Origin: an uncultured Parvularcula sp.
Lineage (GTDB): Bacteria; Pseudomonadota; Alphaproteobacteria; Caulobacterales; Parvularculaceae
Direction of reading: 5' to 3'
NCBI GenBank assembly: GCA_937919225.1
Contig: CALFRH010000405.1
Location: 1 to 63,957, forward strand
DNA length: 63,957 nt
Shown: one piece after another, positions 39,928 to 50,588 of the stretch
How positions within the stretch are numbered: position 1 is the stretch's first letter
How the letters are laid out: every line of letters starts with the position of its first letter
The notes under the pieces: generated by a model
What the model was told of the DNA's origin: nothing
The model's input: only the letters and a program-made list of their open reading frames with translations
Database searches by the model: none
Translations under genes and position numbers: made by a program

Positions 39928-41751
39928 ATGTTTCTTCTCTATGTGGATCAATCAGATGGGGATTTGGATGCCATCCGCGCCCGCCAGAGCAGAGCCCTCC
40001 TTAAAGACGCCTTTGACGATATTAGCGACACCGCGATCGTCAACGATATAGAGGATATCAGTCGCCTTATTGAGGAGTACCCTGCCCCCCACTCTTGCTT
40101 GACGGTTCCCTTTGGCGAGAAAGCGACAGAACGGGCCGCCAAGAGATTTTTCTGTACCCCCGTTCTGAACGAACGGAAGACTGATCTTCTGAGGTCCCCC
40201 AAAATATTGGCCGCCTTTGTGGTGGGCGGGCCTGAGGGTTTTCGGAAAGATGAAATGGCTATGGTGCCCGTTTCTGGCGGTGCCCCCAAGGCAATGCCCC
40301 CTATCGCTTGGCCCTTCTGGCACGATCCAGCGGTTAAATCATGCCGCCTTAGCTCCCCATCGGCCCATAAACCCATTCACCTGCCGGATACTGATATTCT
40401 CCACGACACAGCTGTTGGTGGGGAAACGGCGGGGACAGGGACAATTTTTGCCGCATCGCCCAATAGCGTCAATGCCCTCACCAGTTTGATAGACGTTTTT
40501 GTCAATGACTTTCGACATTCACCAGAGGCCATTTTACTTCTTTATACCGATGGTTCATCCAGTGATGCCGCGAAGGCTTCAAAACAACGGCTTTCCACCC
40601 TCAGCGATCATGCGTGCCGGATCATCGTTCTGGGGACGAGCGGGAATGACGGCACATTTCTTCATCCGGCCTCGTTCTATATTAAGGGGGATGACGATCA
40701 GGATGATCTGACGGGATATCGTCACTTTTGCGCCCAAGTCCCTCTTATCACACGAGAGGCGTTTGGCGCTAAGGTCGGCCTACCAAACGACTATGCGATG
40801 ACCATTTCCGAAGAGGGGGGACTATCCGCAAAGCTAAAGGATGCCTTCCACATCGCCCAAACGGCTCCTGAAGGATACCACCATCTACGCCGCACCACTG
40901 CCGACAATGCCCGCGATCATTTCTCGATCACACGAACCGTCCAGACTATTCGGTCCGTTATAGGGTCGAGAGAGTTCTCAGAAACACTGCCGCATACCGA
41001 TGACCGGAGATTGCGCGAAGAACATTTTGGAACCATGGTGGGCATTTATGATTATAAGGAAAGTGGGTGGCTGGATCATGAAAACCAGTCCGTGGCCCCC
41101 GGCTTCCCGATCACAAATGGCGATATCGTTGTCGATGTAGGATGCGGCACGGGCGGCTACTCTTATTTCTCTGCTCAATTCGCTGGCGAGATCGTTTACT
41201 GCGATGTTGACTCTACCTCACTAAAGGTGGCCAGTGAGCGGATCGGTTCGGTTGCCACATGTCCCATACGGGGTCTACTGACAACTGGTGAGCAGCTTGA
41301 TATTAACGAAGGCTATGCCGACAAAGTCATCTGCACAGAGGTGCTAGAGCATGTCGACAACCCAAAGCAGGTGATGCAGGAATTATTCCGCATCGGGAAG
41401 CCGGGCGGTCTCTACCTTATCTCCGTGCCGGATACTCTTGGCGAGCGGCTGCAGGAGCCTGTGGCCCCTCCCGGCTATTTCGAAAAACCTAATCATATTC
41501 GAATTTTTGAACGGGAGGAGTTTGCGCGCCTTGTAACCGATGCGGGGTTTGAGATTGTCGACCATCAGTTCAGAGGGTTTCACGCGGTCGTCGAATGGCT
41601 TCTAAAATGGTTTGATAGCCACACGATTGATCATCAGTGGGCCGCCCTATGGAAGAACGTTCTTGATCATCGTCAAGGCGCGAAAACAAAAGCCGTCCTC
41701 GATCGCTATATCGCAAAGTCGCAGACCATCATTGCACGCAAACCTGGATAG
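39928..41751 (+). CDS. Fusion: about 330-aa uncharacterised N-terminal domain plus SAM-dependent methyltransferase
   Basis: C-term VVDVGCGTGGYSYFSAQFAGEIVYCDVDSTSLKVASERIG and CTEVLEHVDNPKQVMQELFRIGKPGGLYLISVPD; N-term not recognised. Confidence 0.8.
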   Translation: MFLLYVDQSDGDLDAIRARQSRALLKDAFDDISDTAIVNDIEDISRLIEEYPAPHSCLTVPFGEKATERAAKRFFCTPVLNERKTDLLRSPKILAAFVVGGPEGFRKDEMAMVPVSGGAPKAMPPIAWPFWHDPAVKSCRLSSPSAHKPIHLPDTDILHDTAVGGETAGTGTIFAASPNSVNALTSLIDVFVNDFRHSPEAILLLYTDGSSSDAAKASKQRLSTLSDHACRIIVLGTSGNDGTFLHPASFYIKGDDDQDDLTGYRHFCAQVPLITREAFGAKVGLPNDYAMTISEEGGLSAKLKDAFHIAQTAPEGYHHLRRTTADNARDHFSITRTVQTIRSVIGSREFSETLPHTDDRRLREEHFGTMVGIYDYKESGWLDHENQSVAPGFPITNGDIVVDVGCGTGGYSYFSAQFAGEIVYCDVDSTSLKVASERIGSVATCPIRGLLTTGEQLDINEGYADKVICTEVLEHVDNPKQVMQELFRIGKPGGLYLISVPDTLGERLQEPVAPPGYFEKPNHIRIFEREEFARLVTDAGFEIVDHQFRGFHAVVEWLLKWFDSHTIDHQWAALWKNVLDHRQGAKTKAVLDRYIAKSQTIIARKPG

Positions 41752-41758
41752 AGGCGCA

Positions 41759-42913
41759 ATGCAATCCCCGGCTCGACGGGCCCACATTGCAGACGTTCAA
41801 GTCTTACGCGCCCTTGCGGTAGGCCTTGTTATCTTCTGGCACCTCAAAACCATCCCAGGCATGGGGCCCCTACTTCCGGCGTCGGTGACGCATTGGTTGA
41901 GTGGTGGCGCGGGGGTTGATCTGTTCTTTGTGATCTCCGGATTTGTGATCGCGAGAAGCCTCATTCCCAGTTTGGAAAATGCCCATCAAGAGCGTCGGCG
42001 ATGGCCGACAGTGGCGGCCTTTTGGGTACGGCGGCTCTTTCGCTTAACCCCGTCAGTGTGGTTTTGGCTCGCCTTTATCTTACTTGGCGCCAGTCTAACG
42101 AGCCGCCCCATCCTGTGGCAAAGTGTTGAAACCAACCTTTGGGCGACACTGAGCGTTGTTTTACACTACGCTAATTTTCGGTTTGCGACCCATTTTATGG
42201 TGGAACCCATCGGAACCTCGTTCCCCTATTGGAGCTTGTCCCTTGAGGAACAGTTTTACTTCCTACTCCCCCTTATCATCCTTGTCACACAACGGCGATG
42301 GCGCCTCACCCTTGTCTTAATCGGTATTATCGCGGTCCAATTTCTCATCACTCGCAATATTCTAGGAATAATGTTTCGAAGTGAAGGGTTGGCCTTGGGC
42401 GTGCTTATCGCCCTTTTCGAAGCAAGCCCCTACCATCGCCGTTGGGAACCAAAATTCCTGAAAAATCCGTATATTGGGCTACCGATCATCATCGGTCTCA
42501 TTTGTTTCATTGTTATGATCGGTTCGCGAAACGCCCAAGATCTCTTTGGGTTAAGTTCTTCAAGATCCTTTAATCTCATCGCATTGGGGAGTTCTATCAT
42601 TGTACTGATCGCAAGCTTCAATGAGGATTATATTTTCCCAAAAGGCAAAGTGCAGACTATTTTATCATGGTTAGGTGACCGGTCTTACGCTCTATATCTC
42701 TGCCATATACCCATTTTCTACCTGTCACTTGAAGTGACCGAATGGCTGCTTCCACCGGACATGGCCTATCAGCCAAAAGGGCTCGTCGCAGTTGGCATAG
42801 CGGTGCCCCTTATGGTCATCGCAAGTCAGCTGAACTACCGATATATTGAGCAACCCCTAACCGCGCGCGGACGAACCATCGCACAGCGCCTTCTTCACCG
42901 CCCCAATAGGTAG
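41759..42913 (+). CDS. Acyltransferase family 3 (OafA/YrhL type)
   Basis: IADVQVLRALAVGLVIFWHLK...GGAGVDLFFVISGFVIARSL; FPYWSLSLEEQFYFLLPL. Confidence 0.93.
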   Translation: MQSPARRAHIADVQVLRALAVGLVIFWHLKTIPGMGPLLPASVTHWLSGGAGVDLFFVISGFVIARSLIPSLENAHQERRRWPTVAAFWVRRLFRLTPSVWFWLAFILLGASLTSRPILWQSVETNLWATLSVVLHYANFRFATHFMVEPIGTSFPYWSLSLEEQFYFLLPLIILVTQRRWRLTLVLIGIIAVQFLITRNILGIMFRSEGLALGVLIALFEASPYHRRWEPKFLKNPYIGLPIIIGLICFIVMIGSRNAQDLFGLSSSRSFNLIALGSSIIVLIASFNEDYIFPKGKVQTILSWLGDRSYALYLCHIPIFYLSLEVTEWLLPPDMAYQPKGLVAVGIAVPLMVIASQLNYRYIEQPLTARGRTIAQRLLHRPNR

Positions 42914-45900
42914 CGCCTCAAACGTCCCCGCGCCGCCTCCGGCAACACATCAAACCAAAACTGAGACAAAGCTCGATTAAACCGTAAACGCCATAATAGA
43001 GGAGCGATGAATCGCCTTAACCCCTTTTGGGACGCATCCCGATGGGACGGAGCAAATAGAGTGGCAAGCGCCTCCTGGGATAAAGATAAAGGAAGAGGCG
43101 TCACCGGGCGCTCCAATCGCGCCGGCACATAATGGTCATCACTATAGTATGCCTGCCCATGGGAGGGTTGTGGCGCCCAAAGCGCGACTTCTCCACCTTT
43201 TTCCGCCAAAACCGAAAGGCAACGCTCTATCTCTTTCAGTTGGCGCGTCGGATCCATATCGTAAGGAAAGTACCATGTATATGGGCGCCCATCCGTACGG
43301 CTTGCAAATGCGCCAATCTTAGGGACCAACAAAGGAACTCCCGCTTCCATGGCGGAGGTCAGGGTATAACTGTAGGTCTCAGGCCATTGGCATGGGAACC
43401 AAATAAGATCTGGCTTCAGTTCTGCGATTTTTTGCTGCAACGCTTCTTCAGTGTAAGGGCCATGGGTGATGACAGAATCATCAAGCACGCGATAGGCATA
43501 GCCAACAAGATGAAACTCGATAGGAAGCCCACGCCTTTTCGCATCAGCGGCGGCCGCTTGAAGCAAGTCTGCTCCTTTTTCTTTGCCCAACGCCCCCAAT
43601 ATCAAAACCCGTTTGGGTTTGTTGGCCTGCCCGTTCTTCACACGAACAGGGGGCAGGCTGGGGATAAGCTCTGTACCGATATGCTCTTGAACCCTGATTT
43701 CAAGATCAGGGTGGACCCCTTTATAAATCGCTGCCGCTTCCAAACTTGGCGTCACAAGAGCTTTGGCCGTTTTGAGCAACGTTTCCTTTAGCGATGAAAA
43801 CTCGTCCTCGCAGGGCCGACCATCTATAAAGTATCGATCAGGATCATACCGCCCCTCACTGTCGATCAAGCTTGGACTAGACCCCAAGAAATAATAATCA
43901 TGAAGCGTGATAAGATGCTCTACGCCAAGTTCATCGAGCAGCTCGGGTGTGAATTTCTCAATCCCTCTTATATGATTGATGTGGACAAGATCGACACCCG
44001 CCGCACGAATACTATCAAACAACTGATCTTTATCGGCTTCAAGATTATATATTTGCGTGTAGGAACTCGCCCAATCGGGGAAAACTAAGCGAACACATTC
44101 ATCCCCTTCAGGTTCAATCCAAAGAAAATTAATCTTTTCTCGGAAGAAATATCGCAACTCATTTATAAAGCGACGCGTCCCCCCTCCCTCACCATGGCCA
44201 ATAATCAAGACAACAGGGAGGTTGCTGGATGATAAAGACTTCAACACCAGTTGAAACCGTACCGGCTTTACCGGATTTTCGACGCAGTAATTCTCAATAA
44301 GGCGGTTATAGCCTGGGTGACGCTTCTCCAACAGCTTGATCGCATAGGCAACACGCGCCTTTTTTTCATCGCCGAAGCTAAGCCCGCCCTCATGATAGAC
44401 GAATATGTTTGTAAGCAGAACATTACGCCACCCTGCATCAGCTGCCCGCCGACAAAAATCGGTCTCTTCACCATAGCCGCGGCCAAATGCTTCTTCGTCA
44501 AAGGGCCCGAACGCATCAAGAGCGGCTCGGGATATGTAAAGGCAGAAACCAACACCGGTAGGAATATCGATTGGTTGCTCCGAAGCCCATTCCTGCACAT
44601 GGTCGTCCATCGACTGAACGTCCATCCCTGGCGGAATTGGGTTCACCTCGCAAAGGTTTGGGTAGGAACAAATTTCTCCATTGTTGGTGAATGGCGTTGC
44701 CGTTGCGATGGATGGGTCAGAGCGAGCGGCCCTTGCCATTCGATCCGCCCACCCCTTTGGCACCTCTGTATCGCTGTTGAGGATAATGACATCATCGGTG
44801 CCCGCGAGAGAAAAACCACGATTAGCGGTTCTCACAAACCCTAGATTTTCGGCGTTTTTGTGAAGCTCGATCAACCCTTTTCGCGACAGAATGTCGAGAT
44901 AGCGCTCAATCCGACCATCAGGGCCACCATCATAGATAACGATCAACCGATATGGAGTTTGGCATTCACTCTCCAAAACGGAGGTAAGGCATTTTTGGAC
45001 GGACTTGAGGCCGGCATAAACGGGGACCACCACCGATAGGCCACCATCCGAAGTCGCGGGGCTATTCCCCATAATTGGGCCAGAAGACGCGCCTTGGGGG
45101 TCGGTGGGTTTGAGAGACGGAAGGGGGTCCCCTGTCACACTATCTGTATTCTCAAAGATAGAAGACCGCTCATCCTCGATTTCATCCAACCAAGATGTGT
45201 TATCTAGTCGAAAACGATCAGCAAACGCATGGTTCTTCGACGTTGCAATTTTTTGATGCTGGGACCCAGCTTCTCTTGCGTCCTCAATCCGGCTTTGTGG
45301 CGTAACGACCTCGACAAAATACCGGATGACCTCCTCCACCGGGCTTTGGGTAAGTTCTTCGTAAACAAGTCTGTGGGGCGTGATGCCATGGTGATCAAAA
45401 AAGCGAAGTAGAGATTTTTCATGCTCCAGAATCTGGTGCAGACAGCGGCGAATGGCCCGCTCGTCATAGAAAAAGGCGCCCTCTGACCGTCGTCGCGTCT
45501 CTGTTGTTGAGTTTACGGTATCGAATACACCCGTGGTCATCATCCGGTTTAATGAGATGGCTTGGGCAACAATATCACGCCGGAACAGCATAAAAGCCCG
45601 CGTCTGATCGACGGGGAAATGGGTGAAGTAATCCGAGGTTTCTTGATCAATGGCGTCGGGCCACAGCGCGTTGAGATCATGCCATGTGATTGTTGCCCCA
45701 TAGACCCCATTGGGTGACTGCCCACGGCCCAAATGAAGTTGAGTATAAGCGTGTACGGAATTTGCATTAATCGATTTTGCAAAGGCGTTGAGCATTGTGG
45801 TGTTAAACCACTCTTCCGGCCACCCCAGAAGGTCCGTAGACCGCAGCAAGTCTCTCAACCAAGACGACCCGGTGCGCGGCGTCATGTAAATCATGTATCG

Positions 45901-45990
45901 AGCGGATGGCGCCTTTACCGCCGCGAGCTCAGACCGAAGCCTGGCCTCGTCGACCTCAATCTTCGCCAACAGTCGATCAAAATGGCTCAT
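42895..45990 (-). CDS. Multidomain Stf0-like sulfotransferase - GT2 glycosyltransferase - GT4/group 1 glycosyltransferase
   Basis: IYMTPRTGSSWLRDLLRSTDLLGWPEEWF; LSVVVPVYAGLKSVQKCLTSVLESECQTPYRLIVIYDGG...IILNSDTEVPKGW; VVLIIGHGEGGGTRRFINELRYF...VLILGALGKEKGADLLQAAAADAKRR. Confidence 0.88.
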   Translation of the reverse strand: MSHFDRLLAKIEVDEARLRSELAAVKAPSARYMIYMTPRTGSSWLRDLLRSTDLLGWPEEWFNTTMLNAFAKSINANSVHAYTQLHLGRGQSPNGVYGATITWHDLNALWPDAIDQETSDYFTHFPVDQTRAFMLFRRDIVAQAISLNRMMTTGVFDTVNSTTETRRRSEGAFFYDERAIRRCLHQILEHEKSLLRFFDHHGITPHRLVYEELTQSPVEEVIRYFVEVVTPQSRIEDAREAGSQHQKIATSKNHAFADRFRLDNTSWLDEIEDERSSIFENTDSVTGDPLPSLKPTDPQGASSGPIMGNSPATSDGGLSVVVPVYAGLKSVQKCLTSVLESECQTPYRLIVIYDGGPDGRIERYLDILSRKGLIELHKNAENLGFVRTANRGFSLAGTDDVIILNSDTEVPKGWADRMARAARSDPSIATATPFTNNGEICSYPNLCEVNPIPPGMDVQSMDDHVQEWASEQPIDIPTGVGFCLYISRAALDAFGPFDEEAFGRGYGEETDFCRRAADAGWRNVLLTNIFVYHEGGLSFGDEKKARVAYAIKLLEKRHPGYNRLIENYCVENPVKPVRFQLVLKSLSSSNLPVVLIIGHGEGGGTRRFINELRYFFREKINFLWIEPEGDECVRLVFPDWASSYTQIYNLEADKDQLFDSIRAAGVDLVHINHIRGIEKFTPELLDELGVEHLITLHDYYFLGSSPSLIDSEGRYDPDRYFIDGRPCEDEFSSLKETLLKTAKALVTPSLEAAAIYKGVHPDLEIRVQEHIGTELIPSLPPVRVKNGQANKPKRVLILGALGKEKGADLLQAAAADAKRRGLPIEFHLVGYAYRVLDDSVITHGPYTEEALQQKIAELKPDLIWFPCQWPETYSYTLTSAMEAGVPLLVPKIGAFASRTDGRPYTWYFPYDMDPTRQLKEIERCLSVLAEKGGEVALWAPQPSHGQAYYSDDHYVPARLERPVTPLPLSLSQEALATLFAPSHRDASQKGLRRFIAPLLWRLRFNRALSQFWFDVLPEAARGRLRRYLLGR

Positions 45991-46066
45991 TCAGACGCAC
46001 TTCCACAGTCGAATTGCACCATAAAGAGATATAACAGAACAGCCTAGGGCCAAAGGGACACAGGAG

Positions 46067-46975
46067 CTACGCCTTATTGACCATCCAGGTGAGCGTGTCC
46101 TCTAGGCCAAACTGACGATAGGATCCGATCATCGCCTCTAGCGGTCCTGGGTCTCCTACGAGCCGAATGATGTCCTGTTTTCTCACAAATGCAGGGTTTA
46201 TTCTTACTTCTAGTCGATGCGATGTGATTCGCTCAATAAGCGCGAGCACTTCTTTGAGGGCATAGGCGGTTCCCGACGCAATATTGACGGTCGCACCACT
46301 GTGAGGCGACTGCGCCAGGCGTAGGTAAGCCAGCACAACATCCCGCACGTCAGAAAAATCCCTTACAATGTCAGTGTTACCAAGCTCAATGAATGGCTTT
46401 CGCTCAACGGCATGGGAAATGATCTTTGGAACAAGGAAGTGATCGGCTTGCCCTAAGCCGGTATAGTTGAAAGGCCGCGTGATGATGATGGGAAGACGGT
46501 CTTGATAGGTCCGCGCCATGAACTCCATGCTGACCTTGCTACAGCCATAATGGTTGATAGGCGCAATGGGATGGTCAATCGTTACGCACGCCGTCTTTGG
46601 GTCACCATAAACGTTGGCACTACTGGCAATGACGACTTTTTCAAGCGTGTCTTGATGATGCTGGAGCGCTGATAGCAAGCGCTGCGTGTAAACCGTATTG
46701 ACATCATAGAACGCCGAAGCATCTGCATGCGGTACAAATGAAATCGCGGCGAGATGGAAGACGTAATGAGGCCGAATGCGGTCGAACAATTGACCGAGGG
46801 CCGCTTCATCACTCAGATCCGCAACAATATCGTTCGACCCGGTGACCGAACCACTGGACTGATGAACAAAGGCATGCACCTCAATGCCATGCTCGGCCAA
46901 CAAATGGCACAAAAAGCGGCCGGTGAACCCATTCGCCCCTGTGACCACCGCCCGTTTAACGGTTGCGTTAGACAC
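46067..46975 (-). CDS. rmd: NAD-dependent epimerase/dehydratase, probable GDP-6-deoxy-D-lyxo-4-hexulose (4-keto-6-deoxymannose) reductase
   Basis: [37 protein letters not shown] motif; overlaps the end of gmd. Confidence 0.75.
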   Translation of the reverse strand: MSNATVKRAVVTGANGFTGRFLCHLLAEHGIEVHAFVHQSSGSVTGSNDIVADLSDEAALGQLFDRIRPHYVFHLAAISFVPHADASAFYDVNTVYTQRLLSALQHHQDTLEKVVIASSANVYGDPKTACVTIDHPIAPINHYGCSKVSMEFMARTYQDRLPIIITRPFNYTGLGQADHFLVPKIISHAVERKPFIELGNTDIVRDFSDVRDVVLAYLRLAQSPHSGATVNIASGTAYALKEVLALIERITSHRLEVRINPAFVRKQDIIRLVGDPGPLEAMIGSYRQFGLEDTLTWMVNKA

Positions 46976-47996
46976 GTTGACGCCTAACAATGTCTTGAGC
47001 CACCATCATCGAGCTTAACTCCTCCAATGAGGTTTTGGTGGCCCACCCCATCACCTTTTGGGCCTTTGATGGATCGCCGACCAATAGATCAACCTCCGCA
47101 GGTCGATAATATTGTGGATTGATACGCACCAAAGGACGGCCGGTCCCTGCGTCGATACCGACCTCATCCTCCCCGCTTCCCTGCCACGTTAGTTCGATAT
47201 CCGCTGCCTGAAAGGAAAGCTCCACGAAAGAGCGTACGGTTTCCGTCCTCCCCGTTGCCAGAACAAATGTGTCAGGATCATCAAGCTGCATCATCTGCCA
47301 CATGCCAACGACATATTCAGCAGCATACCCCCAATCCCGACGAGCGTCGAGATTGCCAAGTTCTAACACCTCAACTTGCCCCAGTTTAATCCCAGCCACC
47401 GCGTCGGTGATCTTCCGGGTGACAAATTCACGCCCCCGCAATGGTGACTCATGATTAAAAAGAATACCGCTTGTCGCAAAGATATTGTAGGACTCGCGGT
47501 AGTTTACCGTCGTCCAATGCGCAAAGAGCTTTGAGACACCATAGGGGCTACGCGGATAAAAAGGGGTCTCCTCCCCTTGGGGAACAGCCTGAACCAACCC
47601 GAACATCTCAGATGTTGATGCCTGGTAGAAGCGAATATCTTTATTCACAATACGGATCGCTTCAAGCATATGAAGAGCGCCGCGGCCAGTGATGTCAGCG
47701 GTCGTGATCGGCTGCTCAAAAGAAGTTTGAACAAAGCTCTGGGCAGCCAAATTGTAGACCTCATCAGGCTTGATGGAATCCAGCAACCTGATGGAAGAGC
47801 TTAAATCGGTCAGGTCATGATCGACTAATGTCAGATTCTCATGCCCGAGGGCCGACACTTCTTCTAAACGCCAGAAATTAGGTGCGCTGACACGTCGATG
47901 CGCACCATAAACGCGGTATCCTTTATCTAACAAAAGACGCGCTAGATAAGCGCCATCCTGTCCTGTAACCCCCGTCACAAAAGCCGACTTTGTCAT
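46968..47996 (-). CDS. gmd: GDP-mannose 4,6-dehydratase
   Basis: [71 protein letters not shown]. Confidence 0.93.
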   Translation of the reverse strand: MTKSAFVTGVTGQDGAYLARLLLDKGYRVYGAHRRVSAPNFWRLEEVSALGHENLTLVDHDLTDLSSSIRLLDSIKPDEVYNLAAQSFVQTSFEQPITTADITGRGALHMLEAIRIVNKDIRFYQASTSEMFGLVQAVPQGEETPFYPRSPYGVSKLFAHWTTVNYRESYNIFATSGILFNHESPLRGREFVTRKITDAVAGIKLGQVEVLELGNLDARRDWGYAAEYVVGMWQMMQLDDPDTFVLATGRTETVRSFVELSFQAADIELTWQGSGEDEVGIDAGTGRPLVRINPQYYRPAEVDLLVGDPSKAQKVMGWATKTSLEELSSMMVAQDIVRRQRV

Positions 47997-48052
47997 CGGA
48001 AAATCCCCAGTTTCAATAATGCAATTTATGCGCTGCCATGAAGGCGGCAACC

Positions 48053-48850
48053 CTATCGGTGAAAACCATATTCCTCAGCCAAGTCACCGAAAATCCCCCA
48101 TGCAATTTCGATATCCTCCGCTGGAAGAACAGTTTTGTATTTGTTTTTCTCCGGCTTGATCTTCGTTAAGTCATAGGTCACTTGACGCGAATCTTCCCCA
48201 AGAAACGCCATGACACGGCCAAGTTCTTTTTCTGGATTTTGAGTGAACTGATCATAAGTGATCTCAAGCAACCGGTCCCCCACAACATCGCGCATCGACT
48301 TCATGATGAGCGTGCTTTCGTACCAGTAATTCGCTGCGCCCACGACCTCTTTAATCACCATCACCTTCGACGTCCGAAGGCTGGACACCACATTTAACGG
48401 ATGCCTGACAATATGGACAAAGCGGGATTCTGGAAACTCCGCCGCGAGAAGCAGTGCACCAAAGACATTCTGGGGTGTTTTGTCGAACCAGCGGGCATCC
48501 TTAGGGGCGCCCTGCGCATTTAGATATGCCGCTGCATAATTCTCCATCAACTCCCGTCGAGTATGGGATTTGACAAGAATTTGATCCCGAAAATAATCGT
48601 CCGATATCGTATCAAGTCGGCGATGCTCTTGAAAGAGTTTTTGGTTAATCAATGGACGAACATATGTCATCGTGCCGTAAGGGTCGGCAAACCGAAAAAA
48701 ATGTGTCTCGTTAGGGCAAAAGAGCCTTGGGTGCGAGGCGATGACATCGCGCAACATCGTTGTGCCCGAGCGTACGGAGCCCAAGATAAAAAATGGCGGT
48801 GCTTTTTCGTGGTGTCCCCTTTTATCCCCTCGATTGGCTAAATCACTCAC
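48053..48850 (-). CDS. Sulfotransferase family protein
   Basis: [34 protein letters not shown] (5'-phosphosulfate loop); [16 protein letters not shown]. Confidence 0.88.
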   Translation of the reverse strand: MSDLANRGDKRGHHEKAPPFFILGSVRSGTTMLRDVIASHPRLFCPNETHFFRFADPYGTMTYVRPLINQKLFQEHRRLDTISDDYFRDQILVKSHTRRELMENYAAAYLNAQGAPKDARWFDKTPQNVFGALLLAAEFPESRFVHIVRHPLNVVSSLRTSKVMVIKEVVGAANYWYESTLIMKSMRDVVGDRLLEITYDQFTQNPEKELGRVMAFLGEDSRQVTYDLTKIKPEKNKYKTVLPAEDIEIAWGIFGDLAEEYGFHR

Positions 48851-48852
48851 TA

Positions 48853-50400
48853 CTATCCCTCTTGAACGTCGGTGGCGCTGACAGCATTTGCCGAACCCGA
48901 CCCACGCTCGTCAATCACCGCGCCAGCAGGATCCTCGGTCGCGAAAAAAGCCGCAAGCTCGGCTTCCGCCACCGCCAAGGAACAATGCTGGCTCATCCGA
49001 TCCATCGCCGCTTGACCCATGCGCCGCCATTCCGACGGGTCTTGATGCGCCACCTCATAGCTACGTTTAAATGCTTCGACCAGCTTCAACCAATCCACTC
49101 TGTAGCGCAGGGCCCGGTAAGACAAGCGAGGATCATGTTGCCACGTGGATGGCTCGGCGTGAGAGGGGACGACGAAGGCCATCTCCGGGTTGATATAGTC
49201 GGCCAAAGCCGTGCTGTCGGGGGCAATCGCGGGCACCCCTGCCGACAAATACTCCATCAAGGGAAGGCACTGCCCCTCTCCAAAAGATGTGTTCACGTAA
49301 TAGCTTGTCCCCTCTAACAGGCTCTCATATTGGCCATCTTTCAAATACGCCTTCAACACAACAATCCGGCAATCGAAAGGCAAAAAAGCCTTTAAGAAAC
49401 TGATGAGCGGATCAATAAAGTCGTGAACGTCCAAATTCGGTGTCTTGAGGACAAGGGTCGCGTCTTTATTGTCCTTATGAGCCCACACAAACGCCGAGAT
49501 CATATCGCGCCAGTTTTTCCGACCATCGAGAGGATTGAAGATCGAGGTATAGACGACGCCCTCAAGCTTTAACGCGTTAGGCTTTTTATCTGTATAAATA
49601 TCTATTTCAGCCTGAGAGGGGGCTTGCGGTGTCGGATTGTCCTTTTCCTCAGTAGGCGTTGATCGGGCCCACGCCAGACGACGTTCAAGGAACCGCCATA
49701 TCAAGGGGGGCGTTAGGCCGTGGGCCAACTTCTTTAAAAGTCCGCCGGGGGAGATATCGCCCCCCTCGGCCGGCACGATTTCTTCCCCCGCCGCCTCGCG
49801 CGATCGTCGCAGATGGTGGCTATCTAGGTCCACAAAAAGCTCAATCTGGCGCGTATCAAACACTCTCCCCTCAAAGTGGAGATCAACGTCCTTGAGCGGG
49901 CCGCGCTGTGCGAACCGTTCCCGCTGGAGGGCAAATTTATCCCAGACGGGGCACGGGACCACAGCCACCGGAAAATCGGGGCCCATGGCATCTTCAATGG
50001 CGTTCTTGGCATACTGCGAATGCGTGATCGCGCGTGCATGCGCCCCGAGCGCAAACCGCCAATCTTGAAGGCCATCCGCCAACCAGCTGTCGGTCGGAAG
50101 CGTATCGAACTCCCATGCAAACACATGAACCGTCGGACATTGTATCTCGGGGACCAAATTGTGAGGAGCCGTGAAGTTGAGGAAGACGGCTTTCCCCCCC
50201 GCATCGGTGATGTCGCGATAAAGCGCGTCGACCTCAGCGCCTGGGTCTTTGACCACATGCACCTCGCCCATTCGCTCAAGCACAGGGACAAAGTCCTTCA
50301 GCACGAAGTAATAAGAATACTCAGTGAGACCGATACTCTGGGATATCGATGCGTCATTGATCGCTGCGTGGAGGAGGAAGTGGCGTGATGGTTCCAGCAC
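48853..50400 (-). CDS. Glycosyltransferase (GT-B/group 1-like), paralog of 38126..39927
   Basis: GVVYTSIFNPLDGRKNWRDMISAFVWAHKDNKDATLVLK; YYVNTSFGEGQCLPLMEYLSAGVPAIAP. Confidence 0.85.
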   Translation of the reverse strand: MLEPSRHFLLHAAINDASISQSIGLTEYSYYFVLKDFVPVLERMGEVHVVKDPGAEVDALYRDITDAGGKAVFLNFTAPHNLVPEIQCPTVHVFAWEFDTLPTDSWLADGLQDWRFALGAHARAITHSQYAKNAIEDAMGPDFPVAVVPCPVWDKFALQRERFAQRGPLKDVDLHFEGRVFDTRQIELFVDLDSHHLRRSREAAGEEIVPAEGGDISPGGLLKKLAHGLTPPLIWRFLERRLAWARSTPTEEKDNPTPQAPSQAEIDIYTDKKPNALKLEGVVYTSIFNPLDGRKNWRDMISAFVWAHKDNKDATLVLKTPNLDVHDFIDPLISFLKAFLPFDCRIVVLKAYLKDGQYESLLEGTSYYVNTSFGEGQCLPLMEYLSAGVPAIAPDSTALADYINPEMAFVVPSHAEPSTWQHDPRLSYRALRYRVDWLKLVEAFKRSYEVAHQDPSEWRRMGQAAMDRMSQHCSLAVAEAELAAFFATEDPAGAVIDERGSGSANAVSATDVQEG

Positions 50401-50588
50401 TGATTTATATCCCGCTAAGGTCTTGCCGGAATGGTTCGCGGTTAAAGCTGATTACACGTCTTTCGTCAATCAACGCCGGGATTCCCTTGCCCCCGCGATG
50501 ATCTTAATACTCATGTCAAAACGCTTCTGGTGTGACGGACGCCAGACCACCCGCCGCGGCGATCTGTGAGCCAGCAATCCATAAGATA

